The position numbers and the translations under genes are program-made. Shown here in pieces: positions 1-8,000 of a stretch of 64,000 nucleotides of DNA. Under the pieces are notes generated by a model that searched no databases, was not told where the DNA came from, and saw nothing but the letters and a program-made list of their open reading frames with translations. Numbering within the stretch: position 1 is the stretch's first letter; every line of letters begins with the position of its first letter. The DNA comes from CAVVYV01 sp963818205 (GTDB lineage Bacteria; Actinomycetota; Thermoleophilia; Solirubrobacterales; 70-9), in assembly GCA_963818205.1 (NCBI GenBank), contig CAWFRG010000004.1, positions 186,001 to 250,000 on the forward strand, written 5' to 3'.

Positions 1-868
1 TCAGACCTACGTCGGGGTCGCAAGCATCACCGCGCTGGTGCTCGCTGCGGTGGTCGCCGAGCGCCGGCGGGTCGAGGAAACATTGAGAGGGATCGCGACC
101 ACCCTCCAGGAGAGTCTGCTCCCGCACCCACCCGACATTCCCGGCGTCGAGGTGGCGGTGGACTTTCGTCCTGCCGGAGAGCGTCAGCTCGTCGGTGGCG
201 ATTTCTACGACTGGTTCCCGAACGACGACGGAAGCTGGGCGGTGGCGATTGGGGACGTCGCCGGCAAGGGCGCCCCGGCCGCGGCAACCGCGGCCCTCGC
301 CCGCTACACGCTGCGAGCGGCCGCGATGCACGAGCGCCGGCCGAGCCGGATCCTCGACCTCTTGAACGAGGCGGTCATGCGCCAGTCTCCCGGCCAGACC
401 TGCACGGTCGCTTACGCCCGGATCGAGTTCGACAAGGCGGGCGGCGGCCGGATGACGCTCGCGGTGGCGGGGCATCCCGCGCCGCTCGTGCTTCGAGCCG
501 ACGGCGCGGCGGAGCCCGTGGGGCGCGGAATCTTGCTTGGAGCGTCGGAGAGTGTGGACCTGACCGATTACCACGCGGATCTGCGCCCCGGAGACGCCCT
601 CGTCTTCCATACCGACGGCTTGACCGACGCCTACGCTCCCGCCCACACGGTGAGCCCGGCCGAGCTCAACGCCACCGTCCGTTCGTCCGCCGGGCGCAGC
701 GCCCAGGGGATCGTCGACCGGATCGCGGGCGCAGTCCTCCACGAGGATGGCGCGAAGCCCCGCGACGACATCATCGTGCTCGCGATCCGCCTGCCGGGCC
801 CCACGCGGGATCCGGCAGCCTGGTTGCGACGGGTGCCCGGCCGGGTTGCATCGCGAGGGCTGCTCTAA
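1..868 (+). CDS. SpoIIE-family PP2C phosphatase, C-terminal part (5' cut by window edge)
   Basis: The reading frame is open to the left edge, so the start lies outside the window. The first visible residues are a hydrophobic helix followed by AAVVAERRR, which resembles the end of a MASE1-type membrane sensor domain. The rest is a PP2C/SpoIIE domain: a leader reading ATTLQESLLP, then GGDFYDWF and the metal-binding IGDVAGKG, with a late DDIIVLAIR strand. Family members dephosphorylate anti-sigma-factor antagonists or similar serine/threonine phosphoproteins in stress signalling. The gene converges on the minus-strand epimerase gene, with about 20 bases between the stops. The catalytic domain is clear; the sensor identity is inferred from only about 20 residues. 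Confidence 0.85.
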   Translation, partial: QTYVGVASITALVLAAVVAERRRVEETLRGIATTLQESLLPHPPDIPGVEVAVDFRPAGERQLVGGDFYDWFPNDDGSWAVAIGDVAGKGAPAAATAALARYTLRAAAMHERRPSRILDLLNEAVMRQSPGQTCTVAYARIEFDKAGGGRMTLAVAGHPAPLVLRADGAAEPVGRGILLGASESVDLTDYHADLRPGDALVFHTDGLTDAYAPAHTVSPAELNATVRSSAGRSAQGIVDRIAGAVLHEDGAKPRDDIIVLAIRLPGPTRDPAAWLRRVPGRVASRGLL

Positions 869-888
869 AGGCCCGGACGACGCACGCG

Positions 889-1854
889 TTAACCCTGCTC
901 CACCGGCCTCACCTCGGGATGCTCCCGATACCACTCCAGGGTCCGGGAGAGGCCCTCGCGGAGGTCGACCTGCGGCCGCCAGCCGGTGACCTCGTAGATC
1001 TTGGTGGACTCCAGGTACTGGCGGTCGATCTCGCCGTCGGGGTTGCCGGTTCCCCGGATGTCGGGCTCGATATCGGATTCGGCCACCTCGCAGATCAGCT
1101 CCAGCACCTCCCGGACCGAGTTCGGCTTGCCCCAGCCGGCGTTGAACGCCTCCCCGGCCCCCTCTCCGCGGGCGAGAGTCTTGGCGATCGCGACGTAGGC
1201 GGCGGCGACGTCCTCGACGTAGAGGAAGTCGCGCTCGGGTGAGCCGTCCGAGCGGATCACTGGCCGGCGGCCGTCGAGCACCGCGGTGACCGCCTCCGGG
1301 ATCAGCCGGGTGAAGTTGAGATCGCCGCCGCCGTAGATGTTGGCGAAGCGGGTGACCGCCACCGGGAGCTCGAAGGTGTGCCAGTAGCTGCGGGCGATCA
1401 GGTCGGCAGCAGCCTTGGAGACGTCGTACGGGAAGATCGGCTGGAGAACGGCGTCCTCTGTGTAGGGGAGCTGCTCGTGGGGCCCGTAGGCCTTGTCCGA
1501 GGAGGCGAACACCACCCGCTCCACGGCCCCCTGCCGGCATGCCTCGAGCAGCGTCCAGGTGCCCTGGATGTTGGTCTCGAAGGTCGGCAGCGGCGAGGAG
1601 TTGGCGGTGCCGACGATCGTCTGCGCCGCCAGGTGGAAGACCGAGTCGACCCCGTTCACAGCCCGCGAGACCGCATCGAAGTCGCGGAGGTCGCCGCTGA
1701 CGTCGTCGACCTCGGATTCGATCTCCTGCAGGGCGAGGCCCGAGATCGCGGGCTCGCCGCGATCGAAGGTGACCACCGAAGCCCCCTCGGCGAGCAGCGC
1801 CTTTGCCAGCCAGGACCCGGCGAAGCCATGGGCACCCGTGACGAGTGCCTTCAG
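889..1854 (-). CDS. NAD-dependent epimerase/dehydratase, nucleotide-sugar type
   Basis: A short-chain dehydrogenase of the extended (nucleotide-sugar) type, about 321 residues. The Rossmann motif GAHGFAG lies near the N-terminus, with a Tyr-x-x-x-Lys pair in PYDVSKAAAD and sugar-nucleotide contacts such as ANIYGGGD. A GTG at 1776 would delete the NAD-binding motif, so the start must lie upstream. The only start-like codon in reach is a CTG at 1854-1852 overlapping the upstream stop as CTGA, with GAGGAG about 8 bases before it. The neighbour makes CDP-glucose, so CDP-glucose 4,6-dehydratase or a related sugar epimerase is the likely role, probably for surface polysaccharide. Exact substrate unknown. 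Confidence 0.85.
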   Translation of the reverse strand: MKALVTGAHGFAGSWLAKALLAEGASVVTFDRGEPAISGLALQEIESEVDDVSGDLRDFDAVSRAVNGVDSVFHLAAQTIVGTANSSPLPTFETNIQGTWTLLEACRQGAVERVVFASSDKAYGPHEQLPYTEDAVLQPIFPYDVSKAAADLIARSYWHTFELPVAVTRFANIYGGGDLNFTRLIPEAVTAVLDGRRPVIRSDGSPERDFLYVEDVAAAYVAIAKTLARGEGAGEAFNAGWGKPNSVREVLELICEVAESDIEPDIRGTGNPDGEIDRQYLESTKIYEVTGWRPQVDLREGLSRTLEWYREHPEVRPVEQG

Positions 1855-2582
1855 GCGACCTGCTCCTCGCTCCAGACCCGCCAGGGCGGATCGCCGGTCT
1901 CCCAGAGGTCGTTCAGGAGGACCGCGTCCTTGTAGGTGTCCATGCAGTCCCAGAAGCCCCCGTGGCGGAAGGCCCGTAGCTCCCCATCGGCGGCGAGCCG
2001 CTCGAGCGGGTCGCGCTCGAGGATGCTGTCAGGCTCGATGTAGGAGAGCGCCCCCGGCTCGAAGCAGAAAAAGCCCCCGTTGATCCAGCTCTCGAGCCGG
2101 GGCTTCTCGTGAAAGCCCCGGACCTCTCCATCGTCGCCCAGGTCGGCGATCCCGAATTGCAGGGTCGGCCGGACGACGGTCACGGTGGCGAGCGCGCCAC
2201 CCTCGTCGTGTGACCGCACCAGCGCCGCCAGATCGATGTCGGCGACGCCATCGGCGTAGGTCGCGCAGAACGTCTCTCCTTCGAGCCGCTCCTCCAGGAG
2301 CTTGATCCGGCCCCCGGTCGGGGTCTCGAGGCCGGTGTCGACGCAGCTCAGGTCAATTCCGTCAGGCCAGGCGCCCGCGGTCACCCAACTTTCGATCTGC
2401 TCGCCCTTGTACCCGGTGGAGAGCAGAAACCGCTCGAACCCCTGCGCCGCGTAGATCGAGATCACGTGCCAGAGGATCGGCCGGCCGCCGATCTCGACCA
2501 GCGCCTTCGGGATCGACTCAGTGCGCTCGCGCAGGCGGGCACCCCGCCCGCCGCAGAGGATCACCACCGGCGCTAGCGGCAC
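1851..2582 (-). CDS. rfbF: Glucose-1-phosphate cytidylyltransferase-like nucleotidyltransferase
   Basis: A 243-residue sugar-phosphate nucleotidyltransferase. The N-terminal loop LCGGRGARLRE with a following PKALVEIGGRP is the nucleotide-binding signature. YADGVADID gives the metal-binding Asp, and FWDCMDTYKD near the C-terminus is characteristic of glucose-1-phosphate cytidylyltransferases (CTP + glucose-1-phosphate to CDP-glucose). Length is close to the family's roughly 255 residues. Start is GTG at 2582. It overlaps the downstream epimerase/dehydratase by 4 bases, which supports a CDP-sugar pathway. The symbol follows the Salmonella family member; the product assignment rests on sequence pattern only. 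Confidence 0.85.
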   Translation of the reverse strand: MPLAPVVILCGGRGARLRERTESIPKALVEIGGRPILWHVISIYAAQGFERFLLSTGYKGEQIESWVTAGAWPDGIDLSCVDTGLETPTGGRIKLLEERLEGETFCATYADGVADIDLAALVRSHDEGGALATVTVVRPTLQFGIADLGDDGEVRGFHEKPRLESWINGGFFCFEPGALSYIEPDSILERDPLERLAADGELRAFRHGGFWDCMDTYKDAVLLNDLWETGDPPWRVWSEEQVA

Positions 2583-2609
2583 AGCTGCTCGTCGAGCACC
2601 GTCAGCCGA

Positions 2610-3068
2610 TTAACCTCGCGATTGGCAACGGAAGCGCGCCGTCAGCACCTCGTTCTCCACGGTCCACCGCCTTCGGTTAAGCGGATGGCCATTGAGCAGC
2701 ACCCGGCATGGCGGCAGCGTCTGCGCCATCGTCGACAGCGAGGCCTCCAGGCTCGATCTCGTAGCCCTTGGAGCCCGTCATCGTCAGCTCCCAGCCGTCC
2801 TCGGTCTCACCCGAGCCGAGAAGGCCGCTCTCGCCGAAGGGGGAGGTCGAGTCCCCGTGAGGAAATGCAAGAAGGTGGAGGCGCTTGTCGATCTCGCGGA
2901 CCGCAGCGCCGGACTCATCGTCGGGGCGAGATGCAAAGGGTCCGGAGTCACGGTCGCCTGCAGCGAGCCGAAGGAGACCTGCGCTGAGGCGCCTGCAGGT
3001 GCCGGGAGACCGGCGATGAGAAACGCGGCGGCCACGGCGCTCAGCCGAACGAGCCCGTGGGCGCTCAC
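2610..3068 (-). CDS. Secreted protein of unknown function (frame broken twice)
   Basis: Starts with GTG at 3068 inside the GTGA overlap with the sulfur-carrier gene. The N-terminus is a signal peptide (hydrophobic VAAAFLIAGLPAPAGASA). In the unbroken frame the protein stops at 2784 after an unnatural Arg/Ser-rich tail. A change of frame near 2930 gives a natural segment (ESGAAVREIDKRLHLLAF), and a second change near 2750 gives CRVLLNGHPLNRRRW before a stop at 2610. The total length is then exactly 153 codons, consistent with one lost and one gained base. The function is not recognised; the last part resembles secreted beta-sandwich fragments only loosely. The gene is part of the riboswitch-led operon. 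Confidence 0.55.
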
Positions 3069-3340
3069 GCCCCGCCGGCGACGGCGGGAAGGATCGTCAC
3101 CTCGTCGCCGTCGGAGACCTCTGTCTCGAGGCCGTCCTGAAAGCGAATGTCCTCGCCGGAGACGTAGACGTTCACAAAGCGCCGCAGGTCCCCGTCCTGG
3201 GTGATCCGTTCGCGCAATCCGTCGTGCCGGTCGAAGACCGCGTCGAGGGCCTCGCCGACTGTGTCACCGTCGACCTCGAGCTCAGCCTCGCCGCCGGTCG
3301 CGGCTCTGAGCTGAGCTGGAATCTTCACCTTGACGGCCAT
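3065..3340 (-). CDS. MoaD/ThiS-family sulfur carrier protein ending Gly-Gly-Ala
   Basis: A 91-residue ubiquitin-fold protein: VKVKIPAQLRAATGG at the start, a central RFVNVYVSGEDIR, and DEVTILPAVAGGA at the end, the usual MoaD/CysO-type layout. Such carriers hold sulfur as a C-terminal thiocarboxylate. The expected Gly-Gly is present but followed by one Ala, so it would need trimming before activation, as in masked carriers such as HcyS of Wolinella. It follows the threonine-synthase-like gene by 35 bases and lies behind the same SAM riboswitch. This argues for a role in sulfur amino-acid synthesis rather than molybdopterin. No activating E1 enzyme or JAMM protease is in the window. Confidence 0.85.
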   Translation of the reverse strand: MAVKVKIPAQLRAATGGEAELEVDGDTVGEALDAVFDRHDGLRERITQDGDLRRFVNVYVSGEDIRFQDGLETEVSDGDEVTILPAVAGGA

Positions 3341-3375
3341 GGTCCGACGGGGATCTTAGTTGGAGCGCTGGGTCA

Positions 3376-4608
3376 CTACGCCGTCACCCCGGCGGCGTCG
3401 AACTCGTGCTCGAACGCCTCCAGAGTCGGCTCGATCTCGTGCATGTGGAAGCCCTCGCGGACTGCGTCGAGGGTCTTCAGCCCCTCGCCGGTGATGTAGG
3501 CGACGACACTCTCGTCGGCGCCGATCTGCCCCTGCTCGGCGAGCTTGGAGAGGACGCCGATCGTCACCCCGCCGGCGGTCTCGGTGAAGATCCCGGTGGT
3601 CTCGGCCAGGAGCCTGATCCCCTCCCGGATCTGATCGTCGCTGACGGAGTCGATCACGCCTCCGGTGCTGCGCGCAAGCTCGAGCGCATACGGGCCGTCG
3701 GCGGGGTCTCCGATCGCCAGGCTCTTCGCGATCGTGTCCGGGCGTTGCGGCTTGCAGACGTCCGAGCCCTCCGAGAAAGCGGCGGCGACCGGCGAGCACC
3801 CATCGGCCTGGGCACCGCAGAAGGTCGGCAGCTCACCCTCGACCAGGCCGATCTCGAGCCACTCCGAGATCGCCCTGCCGAGCTTCGTGAACAGCGAGCC
3901 GGAAGCGATCGGGCTGACGATTCGGTCGGGGAGCTTCCAGCCGAGCTGCTCGATCGTCTCGTAGGCGAGCGTCTTCGAACCCTCGGCGTAGTAGGGGCGC
4001 AGGTTGACGTTGACGAAGGCCCAGGGCCTGGTCTGGGCGAGCTCGGTGCAGAGCCGGTTGACGTCGTCGTAGGTGCCCTGGACGCCGACCAACCGGGTGC
4101 CGTAGATCCCGGTGGCGAGCAGCTTCTGCTCCTCGAGGTCGGCGGGGACGAAGACGTAGGAGTCGAGCCCGGCCGCGGCGGCGTGGGCGGCGACGGCATT
4201 GGCGAGGTTCCCGGTGGAGGCGCAGGCGACCGTCTCGAAGCCGAGCTCCTTCGCCTTCGCGACCGCGACCGCGACCACCCGGTCCTTGAAGGAATGGGTC
4301 GGGTTGGCGGCGTCGTTCTTGATCCAGAGCTCGCCGATCCCGAGGCGCTCGGCGAGCCGGTCGGCGCGAACAAGCGGCGTCAGGCCGGGCTCCAGCGGGT
4401 CGCCGGGCCGCCCGTCGAATGGAAGGAAGTCCGAGTAGCGCCAGATTCCCCGTGAGCCTGCCGAGATCTTGCGCCGAGCCTCGGCGGGATCGAGCGAGGA
4501 GAAGTCGTAGCGGGCCTCCAGGGGCCCGAAGCACTGCTCGCAGACGAAGAGCGCCTCGAGCGGATAGGTGGCGCCGCATTCCTTGCAACTGAGGGATTCG
4601 AGAGCCAA
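3376..4608 (-). CDS. thrC: Threonine synthase-like PLP enzyme
   Basis: About 410 residues of the fold II PLP family. An N-terminal zinc ribbon has CxxC at residues 8-11 and 23-26. The PLP lysine is about residue 108 in NPTHSFKDR, and the phosphate-binding loop is ASTGNLANA. Threonine synthase converts O-phosphohomoserine to threonine; paralogs use the same substrate type for other replacements. An upstream in-frame start at 4752 would run through the riboswitch and terminator, so TTG at 4608, with AGAGG 6-10 bases before it, is chosen. A SAM-I riboswitch directly ahead is unusual for a threonine gene and, with the sulfur carrier behind it, suggests a homocysteine-forming role. Threonine synthesis remains the default. 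Confidence 0.85.
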   Translation of the reverse strand: MALESLSCKECGATYPLEALFVCEQCFGPLEARYDFSSLDPAEARRKISAGSRGIWRYSDFLPFDGRPGDPLEPGLTPLVRADRLAERLGIGELWIKNDAANPTHSFKDRVVAVAVAKAKELGFETVACASTGNLANAVAAHAAAAGLDSYVFVPADLEEQKLLATGIYGTRLVGVQGTYDDVNRLCTELAQTRPWAFVNVNLRPYYAEGSKTLAYETIEQLGWKLPDRIVSPIASGSLFTKLGRAISEWLEIGLVEGELPTFCGAQADGCSPVAAAFSEGSDVCKPQRPDTIAKSLAIGDPADGPYALELARSTGGVIDSVSDDQIREGIRLLAETTGIFTETAGGVTIGVLSKLAEQGQIGADESVVAYITGEGLKTLDAVREGFHMHEIEPTLEAFEHEFDAAGVTA

Positions 4609-4623
4609 TTCGTTCCTCTTCCG

Positions 4624-4656
4624 AAAAAACCTCCGCCTGTGATGTGGGCGGAGGTT
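4624..4656 (-). terminator. Intrinsic terminator of the SAM riboswitch
   Basis: On the minus strand AACCTCCGCC pairs perfectly with GGCGGAGGTT, followed by a run of T. It ends about 16 bases before the thrC-like start. The 5' arm and loop contain CCCACATC, which can pair instead with GATGTGGG, the 3' strand of riboswitch stem P1. This is the expected antiterminator. SAM binding should therefore favour termination. Confidence 0.9.
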
Positions 4657-4667
4657 CCGAGGAATCT

Positions 4668-4786
4668 CTTCCCACATCTTCCAGGCCTGACAACACCTGC
4701 TGGAGTTGGCACCTTCCTCGGAGCAAGTCCGAGGGGGTTGCCGGGGCTTCATCGGGCCAGTCCCTCCGCCCCTCTTGATGTGGTGG
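4668..4786 (-). promoter_or_regulatory. SAM-I (S-box) riboswitch
   Basis: On the minus strand the conserved core is readable in order: AAGAGGGGCGGAGGGACTGG at 4776-4757, GATGAAGCCCCGGCAACC just after it, then GAAGGTGCCAACTCCAGCAGG near 4708-4688. Stem P1 forms from CCACATC (about 4784-4778) and GATGTGG (about 4678-4672). This matches the SAM-I consensus closely, including the GGCAACC and AAGGTGCCAACTCC blocks. A terminator with a competing antiterminator follows. SAM binding should switch the downstream operon off. A TATATT at 4806-4801 on the same strand is a possible -10 element. Confidence 0.95.
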
Positions 4787-4877
4787 CTATGTGTCGAGGG
4801 AATATACCAATGCGCTCAAGCCGCATTTACATGCTGGATTGCCGGGCGCTGGGGTGCGCCGCTCCGCTTACGCCGCA

Positions 4878-4893
4878 GTACAGTGGGCTGTAC
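4878..4893. promoter_or_regulatory. Inverted repeat upstream of corA
   Basis: GTACAG and CTGTAC form a perfect 6-4-6 inverted repeat about 40 bases ahead of the corA start, in the region shared with the riboswitch promoter on the other strand. It could be a repressor operator. No regulator is known for it. Confidence 0.35.
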
Positions 4894-4932
4894 CGATGGA
4901 AGTAGAAGCGACGAGCCACACGGGTCCCGAAG

Positions 4933-5937
4933 ATGCCGAACCTCCCTCGCCCGAGACTGCGCAGGTCCTCCCGCGCCGGCGAGCAGCTCGTCGACGCCTC
5001 TCCTGAGCCGCGCGCCCCGAACGTAGAGGAGATCGCGGCCGAGGGGCTGCGCTGGGTCAAGATCGAGAGCCCGACGGCGGTCGAGCAGGCATGGCTCGAG
5101 GAGCACTTCGACTTCCATGCCCTCGACTTCGAGGACGTGCTCTCGCGCAACCAGCGGCCGAAGATCGACGTCTACGACGACTACCTGTTCATCGTCCTTC
5201 AGTTCCCGGTCTTCGACAGCGCCGCGGGTCGACTCGGGGCAGGGGAGCTCGACCTCTTCGTCGGACCCGGCTACCTGGTGTCGATTCCGAATCAACCCCT
5301 GCAGCCGGTCGAGTACCTGTTCGAGCGCTGCCGCCAGAAGGAGGAGCTGCGCGAGCAGCTCTTCGCCCGGGGCTCGGGATACCTGCTCTACCGAATCGTC
5401 GACGACGGCTTCGATTACTGCTTCCCGATGCTGCGCAAGATCGGAAACAAGCTCGACGCACTGGAGGAGGAGATCTTCGAGGGCCGGTCTGACGAGATCG
5501 TCCGCGACATCTCCAACGTCAAGCAGGAGATCATCAACTTCCGCAAGGTGATCCGGCCTCAGCGCCCCGTGCTCAGAGACCTGGAAAAGGTGAAGGAGCG
5601 CTACCTGGCGCCGGAGATGGATCTGGAGATCTACTTCGACGACATCGTCGATGCCCAGGAGCGGATCTGGGACATGCTCGAGAATTACAAGGAGGTGGTC
5701 GAGGCGCTCGAGGACACGAACGAATCGGTGATCTCACACCGGGTCAACGACATCCTCCGCGTACTCACCTCGATCAGCGTCATCGTCCTCCCCCTCACCC
5801 TCCTGGCGAGCATCTGGGGCATGAATGTGGGCATCCCCGGCGAGGGCGACACGACCGCCTTCTGGGTGATCACCGGGTCGATGATCGTCCTCCTGGTCTC
5901 GATGGTCACCTACTTCCGCCGCCGCGGCTGGTTGTAG
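4933..5937 (+). CDS. corA: CorA-type magnesium transporter
   Basis: A 334-residue CorA/MIT-family channel for Mg2+ (or Co2+/Ni2+) uptake. A large cytoplasmic N-terminal domain with long acidic helices is followed by two C-terminal membrane helices. The signature tripeptide is at the end of the first (LASIWGMNVGIPGEG), and the protein ends in a short basic tail (YFRRRGWL) on the cytoplasmic side. Length is typical of the family. The start is ATG at 4933; the upstream ATG at 4896 runs into a stop at once. It is transcribed away from the riboswitch-led operon and has an inverted repeat in its upstream region. Confidence 0.92.
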   Translation: MPNLPRPRLRRSSRAGEQLVDASPEPRAPNVEEIAAEGLRWVKIESPTAVEQAWLEEHFDFHALDFEDVLSRNQRPKIDVYDDYLFIVLQFPVFDSAAGRLGAGELDLFVGPGYLVSIPNQPLQPVEYLFERCRQKEELREQLFARGSGYLLYRIVDDGFDYCFPMLRKIGNKLDALEEEIFEGRSDEIVRDISNVKQEIINFRKVIRPQRPVLRDLEKVKERYLAPEMDLEIYFDDIVDAQERIWDMLENYKEVVEALEDTNESVISHRVNDILRVLTSISVIVLPLTLLASIWGMNVGIPGEGDTTAFWVITGSMIVLLVSMVTYFRRRGWL

Positions 5938-5992
5938 AGCCTGCCCTTCGAGGGTGGCAGACAGCAATCGCCCCTGCCGGTGGCTAGCGGTT

Positions 5993-6080
5993 GATATCCG
6001 GGAGGAAGCCACGCATCAGAAACGCCACGGATATCCGCGGATATCTGGGGGACGAGGAGGAGCCAGTCTGGCTGGATATC
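5993..6080. repeat. Four GATATC copies upstream of the HIT gene
   Basis: The gap between corA and the HIT gene (5938-6107) holds GATATC at 5993, 6030, 6040 and 6075. They are mostly embedded in a wider GGATATCC-like palindrome, with a 37-10-35 spacing that is nearly symmetric. Such clusters often mark a dimeric repressor's operators, but no regulator can be named. Nothing else is visible in this gap. Confidence 0.5.
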
Positions 6081-6107
6081 AGGCGGTATTCGAGCTCTCG
6101 GCTTACG

Positions 6108-6608
6108 ATGGCCCGTGTGGCCAATTATCGGATCTGGGCGCCCTGGCGCCTCCCCTACGTGAAGGACGCCGGCAAGGACGTCGAGGAGGAGTGCATCTTC
6201 TGCGTCGCTCCCGAGGCCTCGGATGACGAGGCGAACCTGATCGTCCATCGCGGCGCGCGCTCCTTCGTGATCCTCAACAAGTTCCCGTACACGAACGGGC
6301 ACCTGATGGTGGCCCCCTACGAGCATCTGGCGACCCTGCCGGAGGTCGACTCGGAGACGATTGCCGAGATCATGGGCCTGACCCAGAAGGCGATGGTCGC
6401 CCTCGAGCAGCGCTACTCGCCGCATGGCTACAACATCGGCTTCAACCAGGGGCGAGTCGCCGGGGCCGGCTTCGAGCACCACATCCACATGCACGTGGTG
6501 CCGCGCTGGGGCGGCGACACCAACTTCATGCCGGTGCTCGCCGACACCCGGGTGATGCCGCAGACGCTCGAGCAGAGCTACGAGGCGCTGCGCGGGGCCT
6601 TCGACTAG
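6108..6608 (+). CDS. HIT-domain nucleotide hydrolase/phosphorylase
   Basis: A HIT-superfamily protein of 166 residues from ATG 6108 (MARVANYRIWAPWR). The in-frame start at 5991 would run through the GATATC repeats and is less likely. It has CIFC near the N-terminus (the usual zinc-type CxxC of this branch), NKFPYTNGHLMVAPYEH, and the catalytic histidine triad HHIHMHVVPRW. Members of this branch act on diadenosine polyphosphates or AMP-lysine type substrates (AP4A phosphorylase-like). The gene is followed after 16 bases by a phosphohexomutase gene, so co-transcription is likely. Substrate not determined. Confidence 0.88.
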   Translation: MARVANYRIWAPWRLPYVKDAGKDVEEECIFCVAPEASDDEANLIVHRGARSFVILNKFPYTNGHLMVAPYEHLATLPEVDSETIAEIMGLTQKAMVALEQRYSPHGYNIGFNQGRVAGAGFEHHIHMHVVPRWGGDTNFMPVLADTRVMPQTLEQSYEALRGAFD

Positions 6609-6624
6609 CGATACTTCTTAACCG

Positions 6625-8000
6625 ATGCCCGTCTCCCCCCCGGCCTCGATCTTCAAGGCCTACGACGTCCGCGGCCTCTATGGAGAGGAGATGGACGCCG
6701 AGACCGCCTATCTGATCGGCCGCGGTTTCGCCCGGGTGCTGGCCCGGCTTCGCGAGAAGGCCAGCTCCGAGCTTCGGGTCGGACTCGGGCCGCGACATGC
6801 GCCTGAGCGCCCCCGAGATGGCCTCGGGGGTGCGACGCGGGCTCACCGACGAGGGCGTAACGGTGCTCGACGCCGGCCAGATTGCCACCGAGATGAGCTA
6901 TTTCCTGGTCGGGTCGCGGGAACTCGACGGGGGCGCGATGGTCACCGCCTCCCACAACCCGAAGGCCTACACCGGGGTGAAGCTGCTCCGCGAGGGGGCG
7001 CTGGCGCTCTCTGGCGACGCCGGGATCCTGGACGTCCGCGCCGAGATCGAGGCCGGGCTGCCGGAGCCCGCGGGCGGCGGCACCGTGGAGGAGGTCGACA
7101 TCTGGAACGACTTCCGTGAGCACATCCTCGGGTTCGTCGACACCGACAGCGATCGGTCCCCTGCGGGTGCACGCCGACGGCTCCAACGGGATGGCGGGGC
7201 CGATGGTGGGGCCGATCCTCGAGGGCCTCGACCTCGACCTGACCACCACCCGCTGGGAACCGGACGGCAACTTCCCCGATCGCGGCCCGAACCCGCTGCT
7301 CGAGGAGGACCGCCGCTTTCTCGTCGATCAGGTGCGGGAGCGGGGCGTGGACCTGGCGATCGCCTGGGACGGCGACGCCGACCGCTGCTTCTTCATCGAC
7401 GCCGAGGGCAGCTTCTGCGACGGCGACTTCGTCTGCGCCCTGCTCGCCCGAGCCACGCTCGCGAAGGAGCCCGGGGCGACGATCCTCTACGACCCGCGCT
7501 CGAGCCGAGCCGTCCCGGACACCGTCCGGGCGAGCGGCGGAAAGTCGGACCTGAGCCGCGTCGGACACGCCTTCTTCAAGATCCGGATGCGGGAGACGGG
7601 CGCCGTTTTCGGCGGCGAGGTCTCCGGTCACTACTACTTCCGCCACTTCTACTGCGCGGACTCCGGGACGCTCCCGGCTCTGCTGATGCTGGAGCTGATC
7701 TCCCGCGAGGGCCGCTCGCTCGCCGAGCTGATGTCCGAGTTCCGGTCCCGCTACTTCATCTCCGGGGAGATCAATTCCGAGGTCGCCGACCAGCAGGGGA
7801 AGATGGAGGAGCTCGCCGCGCGCTACTCGGACGGAGAGATCACTCGGCTCGATGGGATCTCGGTCGACTACCCGGACTGGCACTTCAACGTCCGCCCCTC
7901 CAACACCGAGCCGCTGCTGCGGCTCAACCTCGAGTCGCTGGTCTCCCGCGAGGACATGGAGGCGAAGCGAGATGAGGTCCTCGGGCTGATCCGCTCGTGA
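6625..8000 (+). CDS. Phosphomannomutase/phosphoglucomutase (two frame breaks)
   Basis: An alpha-D-phosphohexomutase spread over three frames. The N-terminus reads FKAYDVRGLYGEE. After a break near 6785 the active-site serine loop is TASHNPKAYTG. After a second break near 7143 the metal loop is DGDADR, and the C-terminal phosphate-binding loop is RPSNTEPLLRLN. The span is 1376 bases, that is 458 codons plus two, so two one-base insertions explain it: an extra C in GGGCCGCGAC and an extra G in AGCGATCGG. It interconverts hexose 1- and 6-phosphates for cell-wall and polysaccharide precursors. The stop overlaps the next gene's GTG by 4 bases. Probably intact in the real genome. Confidence 0.88.
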
